Part shown: positions 1 through 11,563 of the stretch, one piece after another
Layout: the number at the start of each line of letters is the position of its first letter
How positions within the stretch are numbered: position 1 is the stretch's first letter
NCBI RefSeq assembly: GCF_002104995.1
Contig: NW_024468344.1
Coordinates: 1-36,005, forward strand
From: Linderina pennispora
Lineage: Eukaryota > Kickxellomycota > Kickxellomycetes > Kickxellales > Kickxellaceae
Length of the DNA stretch: 36,005 nucleotides
Reading direction: 5' to 3'
Program-made: the position numbers and the translations under genes
The notes under the pieces: generated by a model
The model's input: the letters and a program-made list of their open reading frames with translations, nothing else
What the model was told of the DNA's origin: nothing
The model's database searches: none

Positions 1-205
1 AGGGGAGAAAGGATGTTGCGCTCTTGAGCCTCTTTTTGGCAGCGTACTGCGCAACGCCAAGGCGACGCGAATACGCGTGTGGGCCTTGTGCTTGCTCTCG
101 CGCCGAATCACAAAATCGCAGCTCCTTTGATCATGGATGAATCAGCATTGATTTCATTTGAATGGGTTGAGAATTAAAGATATAGGCACAGGGAAGGTAG
201 GAAAG

Positions 206-2243
<2,038 letters not shown>

Positions 2244-2344
2244 TGTGCTTTGTTGCTATTTTGGTTAGAGTACAGGGGAAAATGAGGTACAGAAATATGG
2301 ATGTCAGTGTCTAGTCGGGATTAAAAAACGGCCGGCTTGAGGAC

Positions 2345-2352
2345 CTTTTATA
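2345..2352 (-). promoter_or_regulatory. TATA box of the malic enzyme gene
   Basis: Reads TATAAAAG on the minus strand, 102 bp upstream of the ATG at 2243. The spacing would place transcription start near 2315 with a leader of roughly 70 nt. Same arrangement as at FBP1. Confidence 0.7.
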
Positions 2353-3765
2353 ACAACACAGGTGGGGGCAGGGGCGGCGAATTTCATACTTGCACCGCAA
2401 CAGCAAAAAAATGAAGAGCTCTGCGTGGTCGGAGGGCGAGGAGGCGATCACAAGGAAGCGGTGTTTGGCCAACATGTGGAACCGCTTGCCTTCTGCAGCA
2501 GACTCCACAGAAGGGAAAAATTGGCCACAAATCTCCGCAGAAAAACCCATTGGTTATCGACCACAAGACGAATGCAGCGGGAGCGGTGCCCTGCCATTCG
2601 CTGAATAAATTGCGCCTTGCTCCCGTAGGGCTCGTAGGGGCCAGACTATGAAACGTCAGTGCAGATCGCCCCGCCCGCCCGAAGCGCCCAGGACGGGGGA
2701 GAGCGCATCGGTCAAAGTTCACATCTGCAATGTCTCGGGCTTATTCGGGTGCACTCCTTTTTTACACGGGGGTGTGTCTGCCTTACCTTGCCAGCCAGCC
2801 TGTGGCCCACGATCGCTGCTCTGTGCGTGCGGACTGCGTTTCCTTTGCTGGCAACAGCCAGCAGCGAGCGGCGTGTAGAGGCAAAACATTGTGATCTAGG
2901 CTGCTGGTTAATAGTACAAGCTCAAAAGGGGGTTGCGAAAAGGACGAGTGGTAGGGGAGAGAAATAAAAGAAACCCAGACACACTGCTGGCCGATAACGG
3001 TAAAAATAAGGAGGCCTCAAAAAGACCCCGCCGTGTAACGGGAGAAGGCACGCGAGGAGTGCAATTTTTTGTTTTTTTGGGGGGTTACACCTTCTGAGTC
3101 ACAACGCTGCCTGTGAACCGCCGCCTCCCGGTGGCGGGAGGTCCGTGGACTGCAAAACCGGCTTACCTAGTACGTGTATATGTGGGGGAAACGAAGATGG
3201 AGGTTTGCTATTCGCGAAGCAGATCGTGGACAGCGCCTTCCCCTTGCGCGCCCCTTCTTATGCGTTTCCTCAACCGACACCCAACTCGGAGAAATACAGC
3301 ACCAAAAAAAACCTGTTCTAAAAACAGAAGCGCTGCCTCTCACAGACTCCACCTTTTCATGCCCGCCTTGTTCAGGAAATGGCTTTCTCACACGCAAGTG
3401 CATCTGCGCTGCTGCCCGGGTTTTGAACACATGCCATGGTGTATGTTTTGGCCTTTGCTCCCAGATCACACAAGTGCTGTGAGGATCACCTCCCAGAGCA
3501 GTGCCATGCACAGCCCACCATGCCTCTGCACGAGCCCAGGGGGTGCGATATCCCTCGATCGATACTTTAAAGCTCCTATTGTCCGCACATCCCGAAGTGC
3601 AAATGAGAAAATGGGCGAGCGCTATTGCGTCTTTTTCTCCATTAGATAAAGCTGCAGCAGCCTAAGCGGGGGATCGCGGGCAAATTCGCCGCCATCCGTT
3701 GCTGTGACTGCGCATATTTATTGCCATGATGTCCTAATAAACTAAACGACCGCTCTCCTCAATTA
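2353..3765. other. 1.4 kb intergenic region upstream of malic enzyme
   Basis: No supported gene. The longest open frames (for example 3113-3649 on plus) are Cys/Arg/Pro/Ser-rich, have no recognisable domain and overlap open frames on the other strand. This is the longest upstream region of any gene in the left 30 kb, so it may carry regulatory sites for malic enzyme; a T-run followed by G-run sits at about 3066-3083. The distal end is the 3' flank of the repeat-protein gene. Confidence 0.5.
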
Positions 3766-5718
3766 CTAGTCTGTGCCCGGAATCAAGATGCTCTTAATGA
3801 ACAGGTCGCTTGCCAGCTGTCCGATGCTTGCGGCCTCTGCCGCCAGCGACTCTGCGTCCACTGACAGCTCAGAGCGCAGAGTGTTGATGTCCATCCACGA
3901 CTGCAGCTCATTGGGCTGCATGCCCACGAAGTGCATCTCAGGGTGCACCCCGCGGAACTCGGATGGCTCCTTGCGCGTCTCAACCGCCTCCAGGATATCA
4001 GTTGCCGTATCAATGCTGGGAGTGGGGAAAACGAACTCGTCAGAGATCGAAGTGGCTTCTGCGGTGGCCGAAGAGAGAGCATCAGTTGAAGACTGGGCGT
4101 CGGCTGCGGCGGCTGTGGCTGTGGGTGTAGTCAAGACATCTTCGGCAATCCGTGCGATTGCTTCATCGATTGATACCGAGGTCTGAGCATCAGCTGATGA
4201 CTCGGCATCAGCCGAGGACTGGTCGTCAGCCGAAGACTCGTCATCCGTGGAAGACTCGGTATCATCTGCGAACCTTGCCTCAGCCGTAGCCGAGGACTGG
4301 GCATCTGCCGATGACTGAGCGTCGGCCGACGACTGAGCATCAGCCGAAGATTGGATGACATCCTCAATTCTCGCGTTAGCCGTAGCGGATGACTGGGCGT
4401 CAATGGACGACTGGGCATCGGCCGAAGACTGGGCGTCAACCGAAGTCAAAGCATCATCTGCAAACCTTGCTTCAGCCGTAGCCGAGGACTGGGCATCCAC
4501 CGAGGACTGGGCATCTGCGGATGACTGAGCATCGGCCGACGACTGGATATCCACCGAAGTCTGAGTATTATCTGCGAATCTTGCTTCAGCCGTAGCCGAG
4601 GACTGGGCATCAACCGAGGACTGAGCGTCAGCCGAAGATTGGATGATATCCTCAATTCTCGCGTTAGCCGTAGCGGATGACTGGGCGTCAATGGACGACT
4701 GGGCGTCGGCCGAGGACTGAGCATCAACTGAAGTCATGGCATTATCTTCAACCCTTGCATTTGCAGTGGCTGACGACTGGGCGTCAGCAGACGACTGGAA
4801 ATCCGTGGCATCAGCTGTAGCCGAGGACTGGGCGTCAGCCGAGGACTTGGCATCATCTGCGAACCTTGCTTCAGCCGTAGCCGAGGACTGGGCATTAACC
4901 AAGAACTGGTCGTCAGCCGAAGACTCATCATCCGTCGAAGACTCATCATCCGTGGAAGACTCGGTATCATCTGCGAACCTTGCCTCAGCTGTAGCCGAGG
5001 ACTGGGCATCTGCTGATGACTGGGCATCAACCGACGACTGAGCATCAGCCGAAGATTGGATGACATCCTCAATTCTCGCGTTAGCCGTAGCGGATGACTG
5101 GGCATCAATGGACGACTGGGCGTCAATGGATGACTGGGCGTCAATGGATGACTGGGCGTCAGCCGAGGACTGGGCGTCAACCGAAGTCAAAGCATCATCT
5201 GCAAACCTTGCTTCAGCCGTAGCTGAGGACTGCGCATCCACCGAGGACTGGGCATCAACCGAGGACTGAGCATCAGCCGAAGATTGGATGACATCCTCAA
5301 CTCTCGCGTCAGCTGTAGCCGACGATTGGGCGTCAACAGACGACTGGGCGTCTGCTGAAGATTGAGCATCAACAGAAGTCAAAGCATCCTCAACAAGTCT
5401 TGCGTTCGCTGTAGCCGACGATTCAGCATCAGCCGAAGACTGGATATCGATCGCATCCGCGGTAGCCGAAGACTGAGCATCAGCAGAAGACTGAGCATCA
5501 GCCGAAGACGTAGCGTCCTCCACAAACCTCGCAGCAGCTGAAGCCGACGTTTGGGCATCAGCCGATGATTGAATACCGGTAATTTCTACAGTTGCAGTAG
5601 ACATCGCATCGGCGGTAGACAAGGCATTTGCCGCGTCCACCGGAGCCGCAGGCAGTCCTACCACCATAGTGGTGAATGCCAGGACCAGAAGTGCCGATTT
5701 GCTAACGGTGCAGCGCAT
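3766..5718 (-). CDS. Secreted, acidic, Ser/Asp/Ala/Gln hexapeptide-repeat protein
   Basis: About 650 residues in one exon. The chosen start, ATG at 5718, gives a classic signal peptide (MRCTVSKSALLVLAFTTMVVG followed by LPAAPVDA). The frame is open back to an ATG at 5814, but a TATATAAG box at 5836-5843 would put transcription start about at or after that ATG, so the inner start is preferred. The mature protein is dominated by the hexamer S-S-[AVIT]-D-A-[QE]. Runs of two to five hexamers are separated by two alternating linkers, ATAEARFAD (six copies) and ATANAR or ATADAR followed by [IVL]-x-E-D types. The repeat part has almost no Lys and no Cys. The last 70 or so residues are non-repetitive (starting FRGVHPEMHF). 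No GPI signal or C-terminal membrane segment. I infer an extracellular or cell-wall protein, possibly O-glycosylated; no family recognised. No frame breaks. Confidence 0.8.
   Translation of the reverse strand: MRCTVSKSALLVLAFTTMVVGLPAAPVDAANALSTADAMSTATVEITGIQSSADAQTSASAAARFVEDATSSADAQSSADAQSSATADAIDIQSSADAESSATANARLVEDALTSVDAQSSADAQSSVDAQSSATADARVEDVIQSSADAQSSVDAQSSVDAQSSATAEARFADDALTSVDAQSSADAQSSIDAQSSIDAQSSIDAQSSATANARIEDVIQSSADAQSSVDAQSSADAQSSATAEARFADDTESSTDDESSTDDESSADDQFLVNAQSSATAEARFADDAKSSADAQSSATADATDFQSSADAQSSATANARVEDNAMTSVDAQSSADAQSSIDAQSSATANARIEDIIQSSADAQSSVDAQSSATAEARFADNTQTSVDIQSSADAQSSADAQSSVDAQSSATAEARFADDALTSVDAQSSADAQSSIDAQSSATANARIEDVIQSSADAQSSADAQSSADAQSSATAEARFADDTESSTDDESSADDQSSADAESSADAQTSVSIDEAIARIAEDVLTTPTATAAAADAQSSTDALSSATAEATSISDEFVFPTPSIDTATDILEAVETRKEPSEFRGVHPEMHFVGMQPNELQSWMDINTLRSELSVDAESLAAEAASIGQLASDLFIKSILIPGTD
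4200..5570 (-). repeat. Tandem 18-bp coding repeat arranged in higher-order blocks
   Basis: The DNA repeats with an 18-bp unit that encodes the hexapeptide S-S-x-D-A-Q (on plus it reads like GACTGGGCATCAGCCGAG). Units are grouped into blocks of about 40-60 codons bounded by the ATAEARF and ATANAR linkers. Neighbouring blocks differ mainly by the number of hexamers, which suggests growth by unequal exchange or slippage. Synonymous and A/V/I/T variation between units shows the array is not recently homogenised. Confidence 0.9.
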
Positions 5719-5835
5719 TGTTGAGATTAGGGCTGAGGGTGAGGTTGAGGATGAGGTTGAGGAGGAGGATGCGTTGATTCGAAGAACCAGAGAGTGAGGA
5801 TGATGATTCTGCATCTCCCTGCCAACACACCCTGT

Positions 5836-5843
5836 CTTATATA
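5836..5843 (-). promoter_or_regulatory. TATA box of the hexapeptide-repeat gene
   Basis: TATATAAG on the minus strand. It lies only 22 bp from the first in-frame ATG (5814) but 118 bp from the ATG at 5718, and so supports the latter as the true start. Confidence 0.65.
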
Positions 5844-5939
5844 CGCAAATTCAAGGACTACCAAAAAAAGATATCTATATTGTTCGTCGCATATCAAAGA
5901 TGATGGAGAGCCTAGCCTATAGTTTTTCTCACTGGCAGC

Positions 5940-6983
5940 TCAAACCTTGATCGCCTTGTTAAACAGCGCCAGCTGGCTCCAAACGATCGGCAGCATGTCT
6001 GATCCTCCCTTGGCTGCTCGCGAGACCTTGGTCCAGGCGTCCAGCGAGTTACGCAGCTGTTGCTCAGGGTAATCCGCAGTTGGGATTCCGCGCTCCTGGC
6101 ACGCCCGATGCAGCTCCGTCAGCCCCAGAACTCCTACCAGCGACTCGTTTGCCAGCAGCTGATCGTCATGATGCAGATAATCAAGTTCCAGCCTCAGCTT
6201 CGTCTTCAGCGCCGTCGCATTGGCGAACAAGCCGCCGCGCACACCCATGTACCTGGCAATCAACTGCACATCCTGATCTGCTAGGGTCTCGAACTGGAAA
6301 ATCTCGTGATCAAGCTTCCCCAGCTTGCTGGCGACCGCCAAATCACCAGGCTTGATCCCCGCCTCTGCGATCCGCTGAACAGCCTGTGCGTGCAGCCGTT
6401 GCCGCACCACGTCCTGCTTCCGCCCCATCTTAACCGTCTGCCCGAATGTCACGCATGTGCTCGGACACACACCGGGGAACAGCCAAATTGTCAGCGGGAT
6501 TAGCTCAGGGATGATCACTACAAGGAACCCGAACGGCACCAGGCGCAGCTTGTCGCCGGGCGTGCGCCGTTGGATTTGCAATTCTGACCGCGTCAGCTCT
6601 TCGCCATTCCGGACTTTAACAGCGATTGCCTTGGCTTCCTTGTTGTTTCGCAAAAGCTCCTTGAGACCGCCCTTATAGAACGACACGAATCCCTTCACCT
6701 TCTGGATAAAGGTCAGGCTCTGGCCAGGAAGGGTCGGGTCAGCGCGCTCGACGGGCTTGGCCACAGCGGCTGTGTGCTTGCTCGAATACATCCGTGTGCC
6801 AAGAATAATGCCTGTCGTCCTGCTACAAATGGGTACAGTTTAGTCTACTGTCTTTGACATCACAAGTACATATGATTAGTGTCATGCTTACATAATGTAT
6901 GGCGTCTGGATTCCCGTCCCGGCCAGCTGCATGCGAGCGTATGCGCCCACCGACTGATGCGCAAAGCGGTATCTGAGTGCCAT
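5940..6983 (-). CDS. Short LETM1-domain protein, mitochondrial inner membrane
   Basis: Two exons, 6983-6892 and 6822-5940, 324 residues. Exon 1 supplies MALRYRFAHQ and a stretch rich in Arg and hydroxylated residues, typical of a mitochondrial presequence. Exon 2 holds the LETM1 core: a hydrophobic segment (LRLVPFGFLVVIIPELIPL, then WLFPGVCPST) matching the family's single membrane span with the conserved PST, followed by a helical matrix domain with GIKPGDL and LL-rich repeats. LETM1/Mdm38 proteins act in mitochondrial K+/H+ homeostasis and ribosome binding at the inner membrane. This one lacks the long C-terminal coiled coil and EF-hand of full-length LETM1 and so resembles the LETMD1-like short form. 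No frame break. Confidence 0.85.
6823..6891 (-). other. Intron of the LETM1-domain gene (69 nt)
   Basis: Donor GTAAGC after CCATACATTAT, acceptor TTTGTAG before CAGGACGACAGG. A branch-like ACTAAT or ACTAAAC lies inside. The junction is phase 2 and joins the presequence exon in frame to the main exon, without which the protein would start inside the presequence. Confidence 0.8.
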
Positions 6984-7313
6984 CGCTGTGATATGAGAAA
7001 TAGGTGAATGAATAGCTGGTGCTGAGGAGAGGAAGAAAAGGGGCATGGACGCTGTTCCTTGTGATCAGTCTTCACGGTATCACGAAAACGAGGTGGTGGA
7101 ATTGCGGTCTGTGACTGGTCCAGCAGTTGCGCAGATCGCCGATATAATCGATTAAAGCGTTTAATTTTCCCTCTTGTTTGCCCGTGTGCCTGTACAACAG
7201 CAGCTTTCCCAAAGTTCTGTGTTAATGTGCTGCGCAGAAAAGAAAGCCAAGTACTCTATTGCCATGTCAAAAAGAAGAGCCAGCCCTAAGCGGCTACTGG
7301 AGCACACATACAT
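6984..7313. other. Intergenic, between two minus-strand genes
   Basis: 330 bp holding the upstream region of the LETM1 gene and the 3' flank of the orphan gene at 7314-7889. No clear TATA box and no gene seen. Confidence 0.5.
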
Positions 7314-7889
7314 TTAGGAATAGGTGGTGTAGCTCCACACCTTGGAGGCTTCCTCCGGTGCAGACGACGCATCCCAATCCTCCGGGTAGCTGGGCTGCGG
7401 TGTGCCCGTGTACGTCTCCGGATCATATGTCCAGGGCGTCCAGGACGTCACTGGGATCCACATTGTCTCATATGAGCAGGACGTGCCACTAGTGGAATCG
7501 TAGAACCCGTGGCACATGGTATGCAGGGTCATCGCAGTCGACGTCGGGGTCTCTGATGTTGTTGTAATGTGCTGCTGACTGCGAGGAATAAACACGTAGT
7601 TGTTGTGGGAACCGACCGGAAATTCGACTGGTGCATCGATACCAACAACCAAGCCCGGCGGGCGCTCAATCGCTACCGTGTTGTTGTTATTGTCGACGAA
7701 CGTCCCACCACGGTAGTTGATGCATCCGATCTGGTACGTGTTGTAGTCGTCCTGCGTGAAAATTTCGCAATAGTCAGCCGGTGGCCGCTTGCGTGGGTCG
7801 AACGTGTTGCAGAACTGCAGCATGCCGCCACCACCGAGGTTAGACAGTGACTGGCAGTTGGAGTTGTGGAAGACGGTTGGAATCGACAT
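7314..7889 (-). CDS. Orphan protein with Cys, Asn and Thr/Pro-rich tail
   Basis: 191 residues from the ATG at 7889 (MSIPTVFHNS). The frame is open to an ATG at 7973, but that ATG is 7 bp from a TATTTAAG box and cannot lie in a transcript starting from it. The sequence has a Gly run (LGGGGMLQFC), FDPRKRPPADYCEIF, a DNNNN loop, and a Ser/Thr/Pro/Tyr/Trp-rich C-terminus (TWTPWTYDPETYT type). Six cysteines could form disulfides, but no N-terminal signal peptide is visible at this start. No membrane segment. I recognise no family; a lineage-specific fungal protein is likely. Confidence 0.6.
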   Translation of the reverse strand: MSIPTVFHNSNCQSLSNLGGGGMLQFCNTFDPRKRPPADYCEIFTQDDYNTYQIGCINYRGGTFVDNNNNTVAIERPPGLVVGIDAPVEFPVGSHNNYVFIPRSQQHITTTSETPTSTAMTLHTMCHGFYDSTSGTSCSYETMWIPVTSWTPWTYDPETYTGTPQPSYPEDWDASSAPEEASKVWSYTTYS

Positions 7890-7979
7890 GGCGAAATTGA
7901 CGGAGGCTTGGCTTGAGCAGGTTGAAGGGGTGAGTGCGTATCTGTCCAGATGTACCAGGACTACATCCGACATTCGCTG

Positions 7980-7987
7980 CTTAAATA
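7980..7987 (-). promoter_or_regulatory. TATA-like box of the orphan gene at 7314-7889
   Basis: TATTTAAG on minus, 91 bp upstream of the ATG at 7889. It is the reason for choosing that ATG over the one at 7973. Confidence 0.5.
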
Positions 7988-8732
7988 CTCGAAATGCAAC
8001 CCCAGCAGCGCCTGCAATTCAATAGGTGTTCTGGAAATCCCTCATAGGAATTCGAAGGGTGCTGCCGGAAATGGACCATTACCCGCAGCAAGTATTTGGG
8101 TTGTCGGGATTTGCTGGGCTATTAGCAGGAGCTCTTTACGGATTTTCAGTTCCTTGAACCTTGGCCGCAGCCCAGGCAGATGCATTTGTTGATTGCGTTG
8201 ATTTTTAACTCAATGTTTGTGGATGTATTCCGATGAGGGTGGCAGCGGCTATTGCAATGTAGGCTCTCTAAACAAGGAGCAACAAGTATACACGATGTGT
8301 CGAACTTGCAGTACGTAAAAGGTATGGCTGCAAGGGCAGAAATATAGCATTTATTGTGTGATTCGAGTTGCTCTTTTCGGCTACGGGCGTTATACAGCTG
8401 GTATCGTGGGGTTTAGCCTGCAGCGCCTTCCTCTGGATTCGGTGCGGCCAAACTCGAAGAGGGGTAGATGTAGCCCTGGTGGGTACCGCTGTTGCTTTGG
8501 TAGAGGACCCTGATGAGCTGTGCGATAGCTATTCGGGGAGGTGCGGTGAACTATATTTCTAGCGATGCGGGCAGCTACAGCGGCAGCGGTGATGGTTAGT
8601 AAGATTTTCGGACACTTCACAGCAAATGGTTGCGGATCTCAATGACAAGAGTAACCAGTACGTAATAGCTTATTCAAGGAAATGGAAAGAAAAAAAGAAG
8701 CGAAGAGTGGAAGTCGCCAGAGCAAAAGGCCT
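7988..8732. other. Intergenic region, no gene seen
   Basis: About 745 bp between the orphan gene and the end of FBP1. A minus-strand frame at 8620-8390 begins with a hydrophobic, signal-like stretch (MKCPKILLTITAAAVAARIA) but continues without recognisable features or splice context linking it to the downstream gene; I do not call it. Confidence 0.45.
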
Positions 8733-9960
8733 TTACTGCTGGGTGCCATCAAGCCAGTTGTTGTTCTCCTTGAAGGCCTTCTCGACATCGCTGATGTCGT
8801 CGGCGCCGCCGAGGAAGATGGGGCAGCGGTCGTGGATGTGCTTGGGCACCAGGTCCAGCACACGGGTGGTTCCAGTGGTGGCCTTGCCGCCGGCCTGCTC
8901 GGTAATGTAGGCCATGGGGAAGGACTCGTAGAGAATGCGCAGCTTGCCCTGGCGCGACTTGCGGTCGCTGGGGTAGGCGAAGACACCGCCGTACAGCAGC
9001 GTGCGGTGGACGTCGGCGACCATGGAGCCAATGTAGCGCGACGAGTACGGCTTGCGGCCGGATTCGGGCGTCGGGAACTTGAGCGACTCAAAGTAAGCCC
9101 TGGTGGCTGCGTCCCAGTACAGCGAGTTGCCCTCGTTCACCGAGTAGATCTTGCCGCGGCTCGGAATCTTAATCTATAGTGGCTTCCCACACCAGATAAT
9201 CACATGCAGAAAAAAAACATGGGCACATTAGCATTGACTGGAGAACTGGCACGCGATAAATGCCGGACAGTCCCACTTTTGTTTTGCGGACAGCCGGAGC
9301 GGGGAGGGCAGACAGGGTCTGCTCCGTGACATAGCAGGCAGGCAGCAAATGGGTACTTACATCAGGATGGGTCAGGATGAATTCGCCCAGGGCCGGGTCC
9401 AGCGTGAAGCCCTCGACCTGGTTGTTGCCAAAGGTCAGAATCAGGTTGCACGACGAGCCGTACATGCAGTACCCGCCGACAATGATCTCGGAGCCAGCGA
9501 CCAGAATCTCGTCGACGGTAGCCTTGGGGCCCGACGGCAGGCGCCAGATACCAAAGATAGTGCCGACGTTGACACCGGCGTCAATGTTGCTGGAGCCGTC
9601 GAGCGGATCAAACGTAATGCAGTACTTGCCGCGCAGCTCCTCGGGCACCACCACGATATCGTCGACCTCCTCGGACACCATGAACGAGAACTTGCCCGAC
9701 GCCTGCAGGGCGTTGACGAACATCTCGTTGGACAGCACGTCCAGCTTCTTCTGGTCCTCGCCCTGCACGTTCTGGTTGCCGGCCAGCCCGACTAGGTTGA
9801 TGAGTCGGGCCTTGCGCACGCACGCCTCGACGAACTTGCAGCCCACCTGGACTGCGTTCATGGCGATGGACAGGTCGCCGGTCGCGTCCGGGTGCAGGCG
9901 CTGCTGCTCGAGCACGTAGCGCGTCAGAGTCATGATGTTGGTCTGCTTGTGGTCTGTCAT
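8733..9960 (-). CDS. FBP1: Fructose-1,6-bisphosphatase
   Basis: Hydrolyses fructose 1,6-bisphosphate to fructose 6-phosphate and Pi, the committed gluconeogenic step, in the cytosol. Two exons, 9960-9361 (200 codons, phase 0) and 9173-8733, 346 residues in all, normal for the family. Visible: VSEEVDD, the metal-binding signature FDPLDGSSNID, GTIFGIWR, and in exon 2 YIGSMVADVHRTLLYGGVFAYP and the C-terminal GGKATTG. The N-terminus (MTDHKQTNIMTLTRYVLEQQR) fits. No frame breaks, in contrast to malic enzyme next door but one. A perfect TATA box lies upstream. FBP1 in fungi is commonly glucose-repressed, but I identify no specific site here. Confidence 0.96.
9174..9360 (-). other. Intron of FBP1 (187 nt)
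   Basis: Donor GTAAGTACC after the codons for HPD; acceptor CACTATAG before ATT AAG ATT CCG. A GCTAATG branch candidate is at about 9229. The joined protein reads HPD then IKIPSRGKIYSVNEG, as expected for FBPase. Confidence 0.9.
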
Positions 9961-10067
9961 GGTTTTTGCTGAATAAAAGAACTAATGTGTGTGTGAAAAA
10001 AAAAAGAAGAGGTCGTGTGGGAGTTGGTTTTAGCAGAGAAGAGATTGGCCATGTCTGGGCTCTGGGC

Positions 10068-10075
10068 TATTTATA
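10068..10075 (-). promoter_or_regulatory. TATA box of FBP1
   Basis: TATAAATA on minus, 108 bp upstream of the FBP1 ATG at 9960. Pyrimidine-rich leader sequence (complement of the A/G-rich 9995-10015) lies between it and the ATG. Confidence 0.75.
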
Positions 10076-10427
10076 CAGGGCCCTTGTCCTGAGCGTCTTC
10101 TGATAAAAAACGCCCACCTGCCAAAATATCCTTGCGTGCGAAAGCATTTGTCAAGTGCGGCGCTAAAAACGCCCCTTCCACTGTGCGGTCACTGTCAAAC
10201 GACCGGACAAGAAAACCGGCCCTAGTGCCTCCAAGAGATAAGAGGGCAGCAGCGCAGGAATAGGGGACGCAAGAGGACATGTTTCCGTATTGAGCGAGTT
10301 CCCCCCTTGACGCGGTTTTGCCCGAACAAGAAGCAGGGATTCACAGTCGCTTGCATTGTGCCCTCGAACCCGGGGCAGAGCTGGCCCGTGCACGGCTTGA
10401 CTGCTTTCCGTAATTAAATAGTCTGAT
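10076..10427. other. Intergenic region upstream of FBP1
   Basis: About 350 bp shared by the FBP1 upstream region and the 3' flank of the gene ending at 10428. A sequence resembling a Pol III B box (GGGTTCGA on minus near 10367) was examined but has no tRNA structure around it. No gene seen. Confidence 0.5.
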
Positions 10428-11563
10428 CTAAGCATTTACTGCAGGCTCTTTTTGATTGCGGGCGCTCGGGTGGCCGATCGAGGAGCGCCTGGGATTGTAC
10501 AGCGGCCCGCCGATCATCGACGGCTTCGGGTGGTTCAGCGGCCCGCCGATGTCCTCGTCGAACTCGAACTTTTTGTAGTAGATCGTCTTCTTGACAAACC
10601 TGTCGTTGCCGATGTCTGCAAACCTGGCGACATTGCGGTATCCGCCAATGGCCGACTTGCGCTGCACGTCCTGGTATCCGCCGAGCCCGCCGTTTGGGTG
10701 CAGCTCGGGCTGGATTGTGATTCCGTCGCTGATGCGGTAGTGGTCGCCGCGGAGCGAGTCGTGGCGGCGGCCGTGGTACTGCGGCAGATGCAGTTTGGAC
10801 TTTGGGGCCGAATGGCGCCGGGCCTGGCCCATGTCCAGGGACCGTGCGTACTGCGGGTCGTCGCTGCCCTTGGGCCGGACCACGGAGATTGAAGGGCGGC
10901 GCGGACTGCCTGCATACATGCTCACGGCCTCGTTGTGCGGAATGCCGCTGTCCCTCCGCTTCTCCTGCTTGGTCGCCTCCCCGACGATCTGGCCCAACCC
11001 CCCATGTCTGAGCCCGGCGACCGGCTGATGTCCATCATTGAGAACGACCCGAGCACCGACGAGGCATCTGCATATGATGCCCTTCGGGCGGCGCCGGTCT
11101 TGCGCTTATAGTCTAGCGGAATTTTGCGCGACGTCTCCGGCTGCACTGGCGACTGCTTGGTCGGTGAATTCGCGACAATTGTGTAGTAGTTGTCGGGCAA
11201 GCCCGTGTTTGTCCAGCTAACCTCGCGGTACGGCTGCCGCTTAAGACCATCGCGCCCGTAGGGCCTGTTCTTGAGGGACACTGTGGGCTGCGGCACGTCG
11301 GCCGTACGGTAGGAGTCCGAGGGCCGCCGGGGAGCTGGTATGCTGGATGAATTGGCCCAGTTGGCGGCGGAGGCTGGGGGCCGGCCGGTCTGGCGTTCCT
11401 TGGTGGTGCCAGGAATGGCGATCGGGAGCGGGTGGTCCTTGGGCTGCATGGGTTCGGGGCTGGCTACCTGGACCTTGACCACCTCAGCGTCCATGTCCTC
11501 TTCCTCTTTCTTTGGGCGGTGGTAATGGCGGAAGATCGCGCTGATGCTAAAATGACGTGGCAT
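10428..11563 (-). CDS. Basic Ser/Pro-rich orphan protein, one frame break
   Basis: About 378 residues if one missing base is allowed for in the C6 run at 10998-11003: the N-terminal frame (MPRHFSISAIFRHYH, acidic KKEEEDMDAE, then Pro/Ser/Arg-rich) otherwise ends soon after, while the next frame continues DMGG-LGQIVGEATKQ to a stop at 10428. Composition is uniform across the junction: many RRPS, RRHS and PRRSS motifs that look like basophilic kinase sites, and YYKKFEFDED and GGPL(N/Y) repeats near the C-terminus. No signal peptide, membrane span or known domain. I infer an intracellular, probably phosphorylated and largely disordered protein. Family unknown. Confidence 0.6.

Noticed and set aside
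3113-3649. 178-codon plus-strand open frame
   Set aside because: No domain, low-complexity Arg/Ser/Pro/Cys composition, and overlapping frames of equal quality on the other strand.
8390-8620. Minus-strand frame starting with a signal-like MKCPKILLTITAAAVAARIA
   Set aside because: Tempting as a first exon for the orphan gene at 7314, but the TATA box at 7980-7987 lies between them and no GT-AG pair joins them convincingly.
10350-10400. tRNA on minus suggested by GGGTTCGA (box B)
   Set aside because: The bases flanking the loop do not pair into a T stem and no box A or acceptor stem lies at the right distance.
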